Source: Lentilactobacillus parabuchneri DSM 5707 = NBRC 107865 (GTDB lineage Bacteria > Bacillota > Bacilli > Lactobacillales > Lactobacillaceae). From it: 52,843 nt of DNA. Both the position numbers and the translations under genes were made by a program. The notes under the pieces are model-generated. The model did no database searches and was not told where the DNA came from. It saw only the letters and a program-made list of their open reading frames with translations. The DNA lies in NCBI RefSeq assembly GCF_001435315.1, contig NZ_AZGK01000013.1, forward strand, positions 222 through 53,064. The letters are read 5' to 3'. Below are positions 1-8,667 of the stretch, one piece after another (position 1 is the stretch's first letter; the number at the start of each line of letters is the position of its first letter).

Positions 1-2880
1 CCCGTCATAAACCTTGGTTCCGCCTTTAACTGTGACCGTCCCAGTCTCTGACTTCGGTGTGATGATCAACTTACCAGGAACCGTCTCAATCGTGTAGTTA
101 GGGTTGTCGGTCGCGGTAGCAGTGACTGTCACGTCATACTCACCAACGTTAACGTCCTTGCTGATGTCGGTCATGGTATATTTGACATCATCGCCGTTAG
201 CCGGCTTGCCATCAACTGTTGCTTTGAATTCGCCAGTATATGGTTGACCATCATAAGACTTAGTAGCTGAAGGAGCCGTGATCTTAATCTTGGCTGGGTT
301 GATTGTAAATTTACCGCCAGTAATATCATCATCACTAATCGTGACGTTCTTATTAGCCGCCTTCAACTTCGCAATTCCTGCTGCACTCAACTTAACGTCA
401 TAACTACCAACATTTTGGCTGGTAATACCTGTTGTATCAAAGTCGCTGGCTTCCCAAGTACTTGGTGCTTTCAGGTCTGTCGGCAGGTTCACTGTGAATG
501 TCTTAGGATCAGTGGTTGCATCCCCGTCATAAGTCTTGGAGCCCCCGTCAATTGAAACCTTACCAGCAACGATACCCGGTGTAATTGTCAGCTTTCCAGC
601 TACAACTGTGATGGCGTAGTTCGGGTTGTCCGCATCCGTTTCAGTCACTGTAATTGGGTATTCACCCACTTCAGTATCCTTACTTACATCAGTTAAGGTG
701 TACTTCGGATCAACACCGTTTTTCGGCTTGCCATCAACGGTTGCAACCACCTTGCTGGCATCAATTGGATTGCCATCATATTGCTTCGTCAAGGTTGGTG
801 CTGTGATGGTCAGTGGTGCCTTCTTAATTGTGAAGGTTGTTCCGGTGACATCATCTTTGGTAATAATCTTGTCAGTGTTAGCGGCCTGCAGATCCTTCAA
901 TCCTTGATCACTCAAAGTAATTGAATATTCGCCAACGTTCTGGCTGGTAATACCAGTCGTATCAAAGTCGGCTGCAGTCCATCCCGCAGTTGGTGCTTTA
1001 ACACCGTTAGCAAGCGTGACGTCAAATGTTGTTGGGTCAGTTGAAGCATCGTTATCATAGAACTTATCCTTAGGATTCAAGACCACGGAATTCTTATCGA
1101 CAGGTGTCGAAGTGTAAGTAACTGTAAATACCTGTGTTGCAGCAGTCGCATCGGACTTCAAGTCAAAGGTTGGGTTGGCAACCAGTGCTTCTGCGAGGGT
1201 ATCGTAATCCTTACCATCCGGACCCGTAACCTTGTAAGTTCCAGAAGCTGCCAAATCCTTATCGGTCGTCTTGAAGGTAATGTCATTGGTGCTGGTTGCA
1301 GTTGCTGCACCGGTATTCTCAGCAGTATCACCAAGTGCTTCATCAAGTGTCTTGCCATCTGAAGTCTTCAAATCTGCTTTTGATACCTGGAAGTGGTTAA
1401 CAGCAACGGCTGAACCATCGAGCTTGATAGTCGTATCACCATCGGTATTAACAAATACATAACCAGGAATCGTTGGCACATTGTTGGCAATCGATGAGCC
1501 AGCAACACCAGTTGGTGGCGTTGCCTTGCCATCCTTGTCAAATCCACCAGTTGATCCAGGGTATCCATTAATGACCTTGCCATCTTGATCCACGTTCTTA
1601 ATGGCAGCAGTGGTAGCAAACGAATCCTTAATTGAACCGGTAACGTTGTTCAATTTGTCAGCACGGAAGTAAGTTGGGATCGTGACGCTCTTACCTTTGT
1701 CATTGGCACTGTTTGGATCCTTAACAGGCAGAATCGTATCAGCCTGGTCTTGAGCACCAAGTTTCGGCATGATCGTCACAATTCCGACAATCTTGGACCA
1801 ATCACCGTCCTTAACGGCTGATGCATCTACCAACTCATCAGCTGTCGTGTCACTGGTTCCATCGGCAGAATTAAAGTAGTACTTGTGCCCACTGGCCGTT
1901 GTGACATATTTACCGTCGCTTGATAAGGTAAGCTTTCCCGTTGAATAAAGGGTCTTAGTCGAATCACCTGCAGCACTCTTACCTTCAGTTGCTGGACCTG
2001 TAAGTTGTAGTGCAAACTTGCCCGGTGTATCTCCCGAGTTTTCAGTAACTTCTGTTGGTAAGTTGATAACGCCCGCAACATTATTACTTGTGTTAGATGT
2101 GTTGTTTGCTAAACGGAGCCGAATGGCTTGTTTGTCATTTGGAACTGGGTTGTTAATTCCTTCAGAACTAAAACTTGTTCCTGCGTGCTGGTTATCTTGA
2201 ATGGTTCCCTGAAGGATCATGCTTTGAGGAGCGGATATATAAACCGTCCCTGCGAGTGACTGGTTATTTGTAAGTAATGCTGCCCCATTTGAGTTTGGAT
2301 GGTAGTTTTGAATAGCAGATAATCCAGTAATCTTTTGCCCATCTGCCGTCTCAATATACAGATTTTGTAAATCTGCCTGGCTTGTTTGAAGAGAATTTGA
2401 TAATTCTTTTCCTTGTACCATAACGACAGCAACTGATTCACCTGATGTTCCGAATTTTGTAGCAGCATTGTTACTTGACGTAAGTCCACTGTCCTTAAAG
2501 TCACGAGTATTAACGTAATTAACACCGTTAAAGCTTCCGTCACCAGTTGCTGTTGAACTATTCCACGGAACAAACGCAGAAACCGCATCATCATTTACCT
2601 TAAATGAAACAAGCATGTTTTGATTGATAGGCGTCCATTCAAATCCGGTTCCCGTATAGTCCAGCTTTGTTACAGTCAAACCATCCTTGTTAACAAAAGA
2701 TGTTACTTTTGGAGTTGGTTTGACTGTCCAGCCTGCACCGTCTTCAGTTATTGGAAGTCCGGTTACAGAATCAGGAACTAATTTCATTTGTGCTGGTGTA
2801 GTGATATAGATAACAGGTTCGTAAATTGATCGACTATTTCCGTTAAAACCTGTCTGATCATTTAGATCTGTCGCCGAGGG
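1..2880 (-). pseudogene. Downstream part of the giant adhesin gene, beyond an in-frame TAG
   Basis: Reading on in the same frame after the TAG at 2881-2883, all 960 codons to the window edge are open. The translation is clearly surface-protein-like: a short stretch resembling EPVIYITTPAQM at its start, then beta-rich domains, then tandem MBG-type repeats with motifs such as TKSYDG, TTGITSQNVG and DNPNY. No start codon with a convincing ribosome binding site lies at the junction, so this is probably the C-terminal half of the 2881-5796 gene and not a separate gene. The real C-terminus, where an LPxTG anchor would be expected, lies outside the window. It may be a pseudogene remnant, a read-through product, or an intact gene carrying one base error. 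Confidence 0.8.
10..1062 (-). repeat. Tandem MBG-type repeats of about 175 residues
   Basis: The K-x-Y-D landmark recurs with its Tyr codons at about 1059, 531 and 9, giving periods of 528 and 522 bases (176 and 174 residues). Each unit holds two MBG-like halves: one with TDPxTFxVxL and DFDTTGITSQNVG, and one with ITAPxxTKxYDG, ATVDGKPxNG and VGEYxVTVT ending in DNPNYxI. The third copy is cut by the window edge. Repeats of this kind form elongated stalks on Lactobacillaceae adhesins. Confidence 0.85.
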
Positions 2881-2883
2881 CTA
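2881..2883 (-). other. In-frame amber codon interrupting the adhesin
   Basis: The codon is TAG, directly after Gly-Lys-Val-Ile-Asn and before Pro-Ser-Ala-Thr. It is the only stop in a frame otherwise open from 5796 to 1. A single C-to-T change from CAG (Gln) would explain it; other one-base origins are possible. Confidence 0.85.
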
Positions 2884-5796
2884 ATTAATAACCTTTCCTT
2901 GGCTATCACGATATGCATTTGCGTTAAGGTTAGCCCCCACTACGCTATCTTTAGAAGTCCCATATGATGCACCAATTACAGTTGTGTATGTTTGACCAGG
3001 TTGTAAAAGCGATGGTAAATCTGAATCATTGCCTAATGTTAATTCGGTAGTAGCATCTTTGGTAGCAGTGAATGACAATATACCGTTTGATGAATAATTC
3101 GAATTTTTATCTGAGTAATCCATCTCGATTGACATCTTCTGCCCATCTGAAACAGGGTATGCCGGATCCGTACCAACATTCCCCAAAAGCGTGAAAGCAT
3201 AGGTCATTGCATCGTTATCGTTTGTTTCGCTAGAACCGACATAATACGCTTCTCCACCATTGGAAATTGCGTCAAAATACCCCAGATAATTGTCCGGTTG
3301 AATCGGTTCAGATTGTGTGACAACATAACTGGTGACATGCGCGCCAGTTGGAATCTGCATCAATTGAACATCTGTACCATCAATAGACGAAACAGTTGTT
3401 CCAGATTTTAGACCAGTAAACGACTGCGACGCGTTATTGCTATAGTTGACAGTAACGTCATAGGTAGTATCTTTTGGCCAATTCGAATTGCCTGCTTCAT
3501 TTAGAGGTAAATTAATTCCAGTTGATTCTACTCCATCCGGAATCTTGAAAGTAAAGATTGGATCAATCGCCGTGTTCCCAAAATTTGCCATTGTAAAATT
3601 GCCTAAAATATTATTAGTGTTAGTGGTTGCGCCGATCACTAATGAATCGGAAGTGTTAACCCACGCCCCTGTATTTAAAACGGTTACGTCCTTTGTCGTA
3701 ATCGTATCTGTTAATGACAAATTTGGATATTTTTGCGGGTCAAGAGTATAAGTGTGGCCTGAATTATAATCAGATTGGGTCGATGTAACTTGACCAGTCG
3801 GATCAGATGTAAACTGTTTTTCACCACCATTGTCGGCCAGAACAGGAGCGTTACCACTCGAATCAGGCATATATGCAGTCTTAACACTTTCTAAATTGAA
3901 AGTCTGATTACCTGTTGTTCCAGCTGTATAATGACCAACAAAGTAGACTTTACCATTTGAGAAAGCATTAAAGTTATTCTTGCCACCAACAGTAATTTCT
4001 AGCTTGTTACCATCAAGAACTTTAAATGTATTTACGTCGATTCCTGTTCTGAAACTATTCTTTTGAACATATTCCGTCTCATCTGGGTCAAACACAAAGT
4101 TTGTTGGTAAATCAATAACTGCAGTTAAAGCGCCCAAATTATCGAAATCATTTGATCCATTGTATCCAAAAGTATAAATATAATTTTGCCCTGCTTTTTT
4201 TGTGGTAGTTGACTGTAATGAACCGACAGTTAATGCACGAAATTGTTGCTTATTGCTGAATGTAATTTTTTTATACTGCGTATTTTGATTAGTTCCACCA
4301 TACGTAACTGGAATAATCAAGCCATCGGGGACACCACCATTGTAAGAACCTGCTCCAGTCCTGTTTGAACCTGGAATAAATTTACCAGTATCAGGAGACT
4401 TAGCAATATTGTCATAGCTGTCAGCATAGTTCCCACCATAACCAAAGGTAATGGTTTCATTCTTTGTTGATCCATCGGCATCGAGTGTCCACGTGATCGT
4501 TGATGATCCATCACTATTGGTCGTTTTTGTTGCAATTGATCCGTCAGTCCAACTGTTAACACTTGGAACAGTAATAAAGAATTTATCTCCTTTGTTACCG
4601 GAAATATTGAAAGAAGCAGTAATGGTTGAACCACTGAGCGCATTGGCTTTAGTCTGATCAATATCCATGTTGCCATCAGCATCAATCGTTGATGCACCAT
4701 CAGGCCCGCTCAACGTCAATGACATTGCCTGCTGCGGATCCACCACCTGCCTAAAGCTCCCAGTCAACCCCTGCTTATGTAAACTGGCGAGAACTTTGTT
4801 GTAGGTCTTTGTGTTGCTGGCCGTGACGATTAAGTCGCCATAGGCATCGACTTTGGCTGAAGTGCCGCTGGGCATGCTTACCTTGTCGTATGCTGCTTTG
4901 GCGTTGGCAACAACGTGGGCTTGGACACCCTTTTTGTCTGCGGAGACCAGAGCGGTTGCCTGGTTCAATTCATCGTGCATGTTGGCAACGACTGCAAGGG
5001 CCGAATTCAGCTTCATGGTGGCCTGTTTCTTGTTCTTCACCGCAATCTTTTGGGCAGCTTTAACCGTCTTCAAGACTTGGGCTTGTTGGGCCTTTTGGTG
5101 AGTGCCGATTGCGGTTAAAGCGTCATCAGTTGGGATGTTGTCGTCAGCTTTGGCATTGGCGGCAGCGTTTCCCTTTTCAATCTGCTTTTGAGTTGATTGC
5201 ATGAGCTTGTTGGCTTGGGCAACGATACTTTGAGCAGATTTTTTAGTATATTTAGTGACTTTTTTAGGAGTTGTCTTCTTCACTTTGAGATCGTTAGAAG
5301 TCTTGTTGGTGATCTTGGTTGACTTCGATGAAGAGGTGGCAGTTCGGCCAACGCTTGAGGCACTGGCATCACTCGACTGAGTGTCGCTGCTTGAAGATGC
5401 GGCAGGTGTTGTCGTGGAACTGCTGGTGGCGCCTGCTGATTGTGTTGAGCTGGCGGTTGCAGCTTGGTCCGTACCGGTTGTGGTGCTGGAACTGTTGGCA
5501 GCCGTTGTCGTAGAACTGTCTGAACTTTGGCTGGTGCTGGTAACGTCAGCTTGTGGTTGCGTTGCCGTTGCAGTTGCCGCGCTAACGTCACTCACCGATT
5601 GGGTGTTGGCGTCATCGTAGGTTGCAGTTGTATCGGCGTGTACCGGATGCGAGCTTAACATGCTGTAAGTCAGGCCGGAAGTGAAGACAGAAATGCCGGC
5701 AACCAACCACAGCTTGCCCTTCTTATAAAGCTTGTAGTGTTCCTGCTTTTCCAAGCTGTCACGATACAAGCGTGAGTTATATTTGTATCTATTCAT
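2881..5796 (-). CDS. KxYKxGKxW signal-peptide surface adhesin, N-terminal part (971 aa before TAG)
   Basis: The N-terminus carries the extended signal peptide of large LAB adhesins: a basic stretch with KLYKKGKLW at about residues 24-32, a hydrophobic core, and likely cleavage after HPVHA near residue 54. Residues of about 55-160 are Ser/Thr/Ala-rich, as in glycosylated adhesins. A Lys/Ala/Gln-rich, probably helical segment follows to about residue 290, and beta-rich ligand-binding-like domains take up the rest. AAGGGGGT precedes the ATG. It is the last gene of an operon with the four genes at 5821-8212. The frame stops at TAG 2881-2883, but homologous adhesin sequence continues in frame for at least 960 codons. 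As it stands, the product would be secreted without a wall anchor. Confidence 0.88.
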   Translation of the reverse strand: MNRYKYNSRLYRDSLEKQEHYKLYKKGKLWLVAGISVFTSGLTYSMLSSHPVHADTTATYDDANTQSVSDVSAATATATQPQADVTSTSQSSDSSTTTAANSSSTTTGTDQAATASSTQSAGATSSSTTTPAASSSSDTQSSDASASSVGRTATSSSKSTKITNKTSNDLKVKKTTPKKVTKYTKKSAQSIVAQANKLMQSTQKQIEKGNAAANAKADDNIPTDDALTAIGTHQKAQQAQVLKTVKAAQKIAVKNKKQATMKLNSALAVVANMHDELNQATALVSADKKGVQAHVVANAKAAYDKVSMPSGTSAKVDAYGDLIVTASNTKTYNKVLASLHKQGLTGSFRQVVDPQQAMSLTLSGPDGASTIDADGNMDIDQTKANALSGSTITASFNISGNKGDKFFITVPSVNSWTDGSIATKTTNSDGSSTITWTLDADGSTKNETITFGYGGNYADSYDNIAKSPDTGKFIPGSNRTGAGSYNGGVPDGLIIPVTYGGTNQNTQYKKITFSNKQQFRALTVGSLQSTTTKKAGQNYIYTFGYNGSNDFDNLGALTAVIDLPTNFVFDPDETEYVQKNSFRTGIDVNTFKVLDGNKLEITVGGKNNFNAFSNGKVYFVGHYTAGTTGNQTFNLESVKTAYMPDSSGNAPVLADNGGEKQFTSDPTGQVTSTQSDYNSGHTYTLDPQKYPNLSLTDTITTKDVTVLNTGAWVNTSDSLVIGATTNTNNILGNFTMANFGNTAIDPIFTFKIPDGVESTGINLPLNEAGNSNWPKDTTYDVTVNYSNNASQSFTGLKSGTTVSSIDGTDVQLMQIPTGAHVTSYVVTQSEPIQPDNYLGYFDAISNGGEAYYVGSSETNDNDAMTYAFTLLGNVGTDPAYPVSDGQKMSIEMDYSDKNSNYSSNGILSFTATKDATTELTLGNDSDLPSLLQPGQTYTTVIGASYGTSKDSVVGANLNANAYRDSQGKVIN

Positions 5797-5820
5797 GAAT
5801 GATACCCCCTTAAAATATTG

Positions 5821-6009
5821 TTATTTCTCAATTCGTTTCATGCGGGGAAAGGTCCCCACGTCCACGATGCCATCCACTTCAAAAGTCGTTTTCAGATCGG
5901 TCATCCGAACGGTCGGCTTTTGTTTGGCATGTGCGACCGACACGGCAACCAGCGTCTGATGCTTGGTTGCTTGTCGTTTGCTTGGAACAGTGTGTCCAAA
6001 TTTTTCCAT
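5821..6009 (-). CDS. Small basic protein of the adhesin operon (62 aa)
   Basis: I do not recognise this protein. It is Lys/Arg/His-rich in its first half and has no signal peptide or membrane segment. It sits 18 bases after the SseB-like gene and 24 bases before the adhesin start. A G-rich ribosome binding site (TTGGGGGGT) precedes the ATG, matching the GGGGG-type sites of its neighbours, which argues for real translation. Its position suggests a cytoplasmic helper or regulator of adhesin production, but this is inference from context only. Confidence 0.6.
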   Translation of the reverse strand: MEKFGHTVPSKRQATKHQTLVAVSVAHAKQKPTVRMTDLKTTFEVDGIVDVGTFPRMKRIEK

Positions 6010-6027
6010 TTAATACCCCCCAATGAT

Positions 6028-6900
6028 TTATGAAGATAGCCAACCAGTCCGTTTGTAAAAGGCGTCGACATTGTGTTTGACCTCATCGCCTAAGCGCCCT
6101 TCCAGGCGACCGACGATGATGTCGGCGCCATATGGCAGATAGCGGTGCGCGGCCATTGCGAGCTTGCGGGACACCTTCACTTCAAAGTCGTTGGGTTTGC
6201 CGCGATAATCGACCAGGACTGTGTATTGATAGCTGTTATCGTTATTGGGCTTTAGCTTGATCAACCAAGCTGCTTTGGCTTTGCGAATGTGCCGAAGCGA
6301 CTGGCTCAAAGTTTCCTCAAGCTTCGTAGGCGTCGGGTTGATCAATTGGTACTTGAAGTCTTCGTCTTGATTCTGCGAGGCGACGACTGGTGCGACTTGG
6401 TGAATGTAATCCCAGTACTCCAGGGTCAACGGAAAGCTTTGTTCTCCCGGATTGATCAGAATCCCTTTCAGATTGTACTGTTCGGCTTCTTCCATCAGCT
6501 CACTGCTGGTGAACTCAAACGATCGGAACGGATCCATGTTGGGTGATCCAGCCATGAACCGTTGCATTTTTGCCAAATCTGTGAAGACTGGAATGTACTT
6601 GTAGCCATCAGCCAGGTAAGTCGTAACGGCAACCGATAAGGTAAATGCCGGTCGCGGTTGTTTGGCTGACGCGTGTCTGCGGCCGGATTGAACCGGCGCG
6701 TAAAAGCTCATTTCCATTAAGGCAGCGGCGAAGCGATGTTCCAGCTCCGGATCCATCGGCTGATTCATAAAGGACTGAAGCCGCTGACTGAAGCCGGACG
6801 TCCGAAATGACATGATGCCGTCTGGATGACGGTCTGGGTCATGCTGCTGTTTTGGCTGCTGTACCGGATGGTTATTGGTTGCTGAATCAGTTTCCATCAT
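6028..6900 (-). CDS. SseB N-terminal-domain-like protein (290 aa)
   Basis: The central part, about residues 45-140, resembles the SseB N-terminal domain. It has an FYAPV strand, a YIPVFTDLAKM strand-helix and a GILINPGEQSFPL segment, the pattern typical of that family. The N-terminal 30 residues are polar and His/Gln-rich, and about residues 165-285 form a further alpha/beta part with no family I can name. There is no signal peptide, so the protein should be cytoplasmic. The ATG follows AAGGGGGGAT. SseB-like domains occur in enhanced-serine-sensitivity proteins and in secretion-linked proteins of unclear biochemistry. Here it is the third gene of the adhesin operon, so a role in handling the adhesin is a guess. 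Confidence 0.72.
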   Translation of the reverse strand: MMETDSATNNHPVQQPKQQHDPDRHPDGIMSFRTSGFSQRLQSFMNQPMDPELEHRFAAALMEMSFYAPVQSGRRHASAKQPRPAFTLSVAVTTYLADGYKYIPVFTDLAKMQRFMAGSPNMDPFRSFEFTSSELMEEAEQYNLKGILINPGEQSFPLTLEYWDYIHQVAPVVASQNQDEDFKYQLINPTPTKLEETLSQSLRHIRKAKAAWLIKLKPNNDNSYQYTVLVDYRGKPNDFEVKVSRKLAMAAHRYLPYGADIIVGRLEGRLGDEVKHNVDAFYKRTGWLSS

Positions 6901-6927
6901 ATGATCCCCCCCTTGCGATACGAGCAG

Positions 6928-7113
6928 CTATTGATTCAGCTGTGAAATGGCTTTGAGTAGTGACTCAGCTGAATCAACCAGCTTGAGGACTTGTTGCTTA
7001 TTGCCATCTTCGGCAGCGTCATCAATTGCTTTGGCAACGTTGTTCATGCTTTGACTGAGAACCTTAACTGGTGTGATGCTGGCCAGTGATTCGATATCAT
7101 TTTCTGTTTGCAT
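6928..7113 (-). CDS. Small helical protein, paralogous to the C-terminus of its upstream neighbour (61 aa)
   Basis: The start is the ATG at 7113, because GGGGGAA lies just upstream; an earlier in-frame ATG at 7128 overlaps that site and has none of its own. The protein is predicted helical. Its segment TPVKVLSQSMNNVAKAI aligns with TPIKLLAHALRLISQSL in the preceding gene, and both then continue to an S-A/E-x-M/L-L-x-A-I ending. It therefore appears to be a free-standing copy of the neighbour's C-terminal domain, perhaps a binding or oligomerisation module. No named family is recognised. Confidence 0.7.
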   Translation of the reverse strand: MQTENDIESLASITPVKVLSQSMNNVAKAIDDAAEDGNKQQVLKLVDSAESLLKAISQLNQ

Positions 7114-7144
7114 TTTGAATTCCCCCATTTATATTGTTGCGACA

Positions 7145-8212
7145 TTAGTAGTGATCGAGATTGGCCAAGGTGCGGATGGCGGACAACATCTGATCGGCAG
7201 ATTTTGTCAATCCAGAAATGGCTGCTGGATCGTTGGTGTCTGCCAGGCTCTGGCTGATCAGTCGAAGCGCGTGGGCCAAAAGCTTGATTGGTGTTGGCTG
7301 CGGCTCGGTGCTGATTGGCTCTTGGCTGGCGGCTGCGTCAGTTGGTTGGGCTTCGGTAACTTGAACGTTGGTGGCTTGAGCTTCAGGTACTTGTGGACTT
7401 GAGGCTTCGGCTTGTGGTGCCGGATTTGGTTCAAATGTCGATTCCGATGAGCTTTCAACTGGTGAGCTTGGCTGTTGTTGCGTCTGCTCGGTTGGATCGG
7501 GCTGCTCGGGTGACGGTTCCGATTGGTCATTTTCTGGAGTAGCTGGTTGATCGTCGCTCGATTCATCTTCCGGTTCCTCATCCCCCGGATAAGTTGCTTG
7601 TCCGAACGGTGATTCGTGATCCGGCTCATCGTCGTCGAATTCATCCAACGGTCTTTCAAGCTCACTCTTCAAATTATCGAAATCTAAGATACGTTCGTTA
7701 TCACCTTCGCTTAACTCACGTTCCATTTTGTCCACCCTGGCTTTTTCGGCATCCGTCAAGCTGACTAAGCTGACTTTTGACGTCGGGTTTGCGGGTTGGT
7801 AGTTATTGACCTTGGTAATTTCTTCGCCAATTCCCTCCTCGTCCATGACGTAGTAATGATGGTCCTCGTCGATATCTGGTAATTTGACGGGGGCGACCTG
7901 ATCGGGCTCGTCGCCATTTTGCAACGGTATTAATTCGCCTGTCATATCTGTCAGCCCGTGATAGATATGCAGTGAGCCAATCTCGCCGTACACCAGATTG
8001 ATGATCGCGGGTTGGACGCCCATGACTCTGGTCAGGTGCTGCGGCTTGTTGACCAAGACGTAGCCGTTTAAGATTGGTAACGCGATGTGATACTCTTCGC
8101 TGACAGCTCGGAAAATTTTCAGCGGTTCAATAATTTCATCGCCATCGCGGGTGATAAAATGAATCTCCGCGTAATTCTGAACTTGTCGCGCGGCTCCCTC
8201 AGCTTCTGACAT
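7145..8212 (-). CDS. Cytoplasmic protein with MucBP-like N-terminus, acidic linker and helical C-terminus (355 aa)
   Basis: About residues 10-95 follow the MucBP pattern: EIHFITRDGDEI, then GYVLVNKP and a hydrophobic NLVYGE strand. MucBP domains are usually extracellular, yet this protein has no signal peptide. Residues of about 150-300 are rich in Asp, Glu, Pro, Gln and Ser and look disordered. Residues of about 305-352 are helical and paralogous to the next gene. The ATG at 8212 is preferred over GTG at 8215 because GGGAGGA stands 8 bases before it. It opens the adhesin operon. A cytosolic mimic of an adhesin-type domain could act as a chaperone or secretion escort; this is inference only. 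Confidence 0.72.
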   Translation of the reverse strand: MSEAEGAARQVQNYAEIHFITRDGDEIIEPLKIFRAVSEEYHIALPILNGYVLVNKPQHLTRVMGVQPAIINLVYGEIGSLHIYHGLTDMTGELIPLQNGDEPDQVAPVKLPDIDEDHHYYVMDEEGIGEEITKVNNYQPANPTSKVSLVSLTDAEKARVDKMERELSEGDNERILDFDNLKSELERPLDEFDDDEPDHESPFGQATYPGDEEPEDESSDDQPATPENDQSEPSPEQPDPTEQTQQQPSSPVESSSESTFEPNPAPQAEASSPQVPEAQATNVQVTEAQPTDAAASQEPISTEPQPTPIKLLAHALRLISQSLADTNDPAAISGLTKSADQMLSAIRTLANLDHY

Positions 8213-8215
8213 CAC

Positions 8216-8600
8216 TAATTCCTCCCATCCAATTAAAAAAGTTAATATAAATAGATGAAAAACCGTCGCTTGGATCCCCGTCCATGTGCTTATGTATGAA
8301 TTGGGTTCCCCTCAATATTCATTAACGGTTATTTATTTACACTCCTAATTCTAATTTAACGGGAATATATATCTATACGTATAGAACTGGTTTTGTCCGC
8401 ACTTTTTTGCAGAAAATAAAAAATATAAAACTATATGCTAATTTTTTAAGAAAGTGATGATATTAAGATGTGTGGCTGGGGAAAAGTGTTGATATACCGC
8501 GGTTCATTGAACATATTAAGGATTGGTAATGATTTTTAGTAAGCATTCTTTTATGTATGTGTTCGCATTTTTTTGCGGGTTGACGGGCATTGTCGGCACG
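8216..8600 (-). promoter_or_regulatory. AT-rich intergenic region upstream of the adhesin operon
   Basis: No gene is seen in this stretch. On the minus strand the best promoter candidate is CGGACA (about 8394-8399), a 16-17-base spacer, and TATAGA inside the palindrome at 8372-8385, which would leave a 5' leader of about 150 bases. Several A/T tracts lie upstream (8400-8450). The promoter call is weak; the palindrome is clear. Confidence 0.4.
8372..8385. promoter_or_regulatory. Perfect 14-bp palindrome, candidate operator
   Basis: TCTATACGTATAGA equals its own reverse complement and lies about 160 bases upstream of the adhesin operon, overlapping a possible -10 element. A near-identical site (TCTATATGTATAGA) lies upstream of the secreted beta-helix protein gene at 23020-23033. 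Confidence 0.5.
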
Positions 8601-8630
8601 AAAAAAGCCCCCAGCATTTCTGCTGGGAGC
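8601..8630 (-). terminator. Intrinsic terminator of the abiE operon
   Basis: A 10-bp stem with one mismatch (8607-8616 with 8621-8630) and a TTTC loop is followed on the minus strand by six T. It lies about 40 bases after the AbiEii stop codon. Confidence 0.8.
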
Positions 8631-8667
8631 CATGTTTTATATGTGAATTTAGATAGCGGGAGTGGGT

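Noticed and set aside
2018-2594. Short open frames in the first 2.9 kb taken as separate genes
   Set aside because: They are out of frame with the continuous adhesin reading frame and have low-quality translations.
2881-2883. TAG reassigned as a sense codon in this organism
   Set aside because: Many genes here, such as abiF and the leader before serC, end in TAG at the normal place, so a general reassignment is not supported.
8458-8600. Small gene or RNA between the abiE terminator and the adhesin promoter
   Set aside because: No ORF with a ribosome binding site and no convincing promoter-terminator pair was found.
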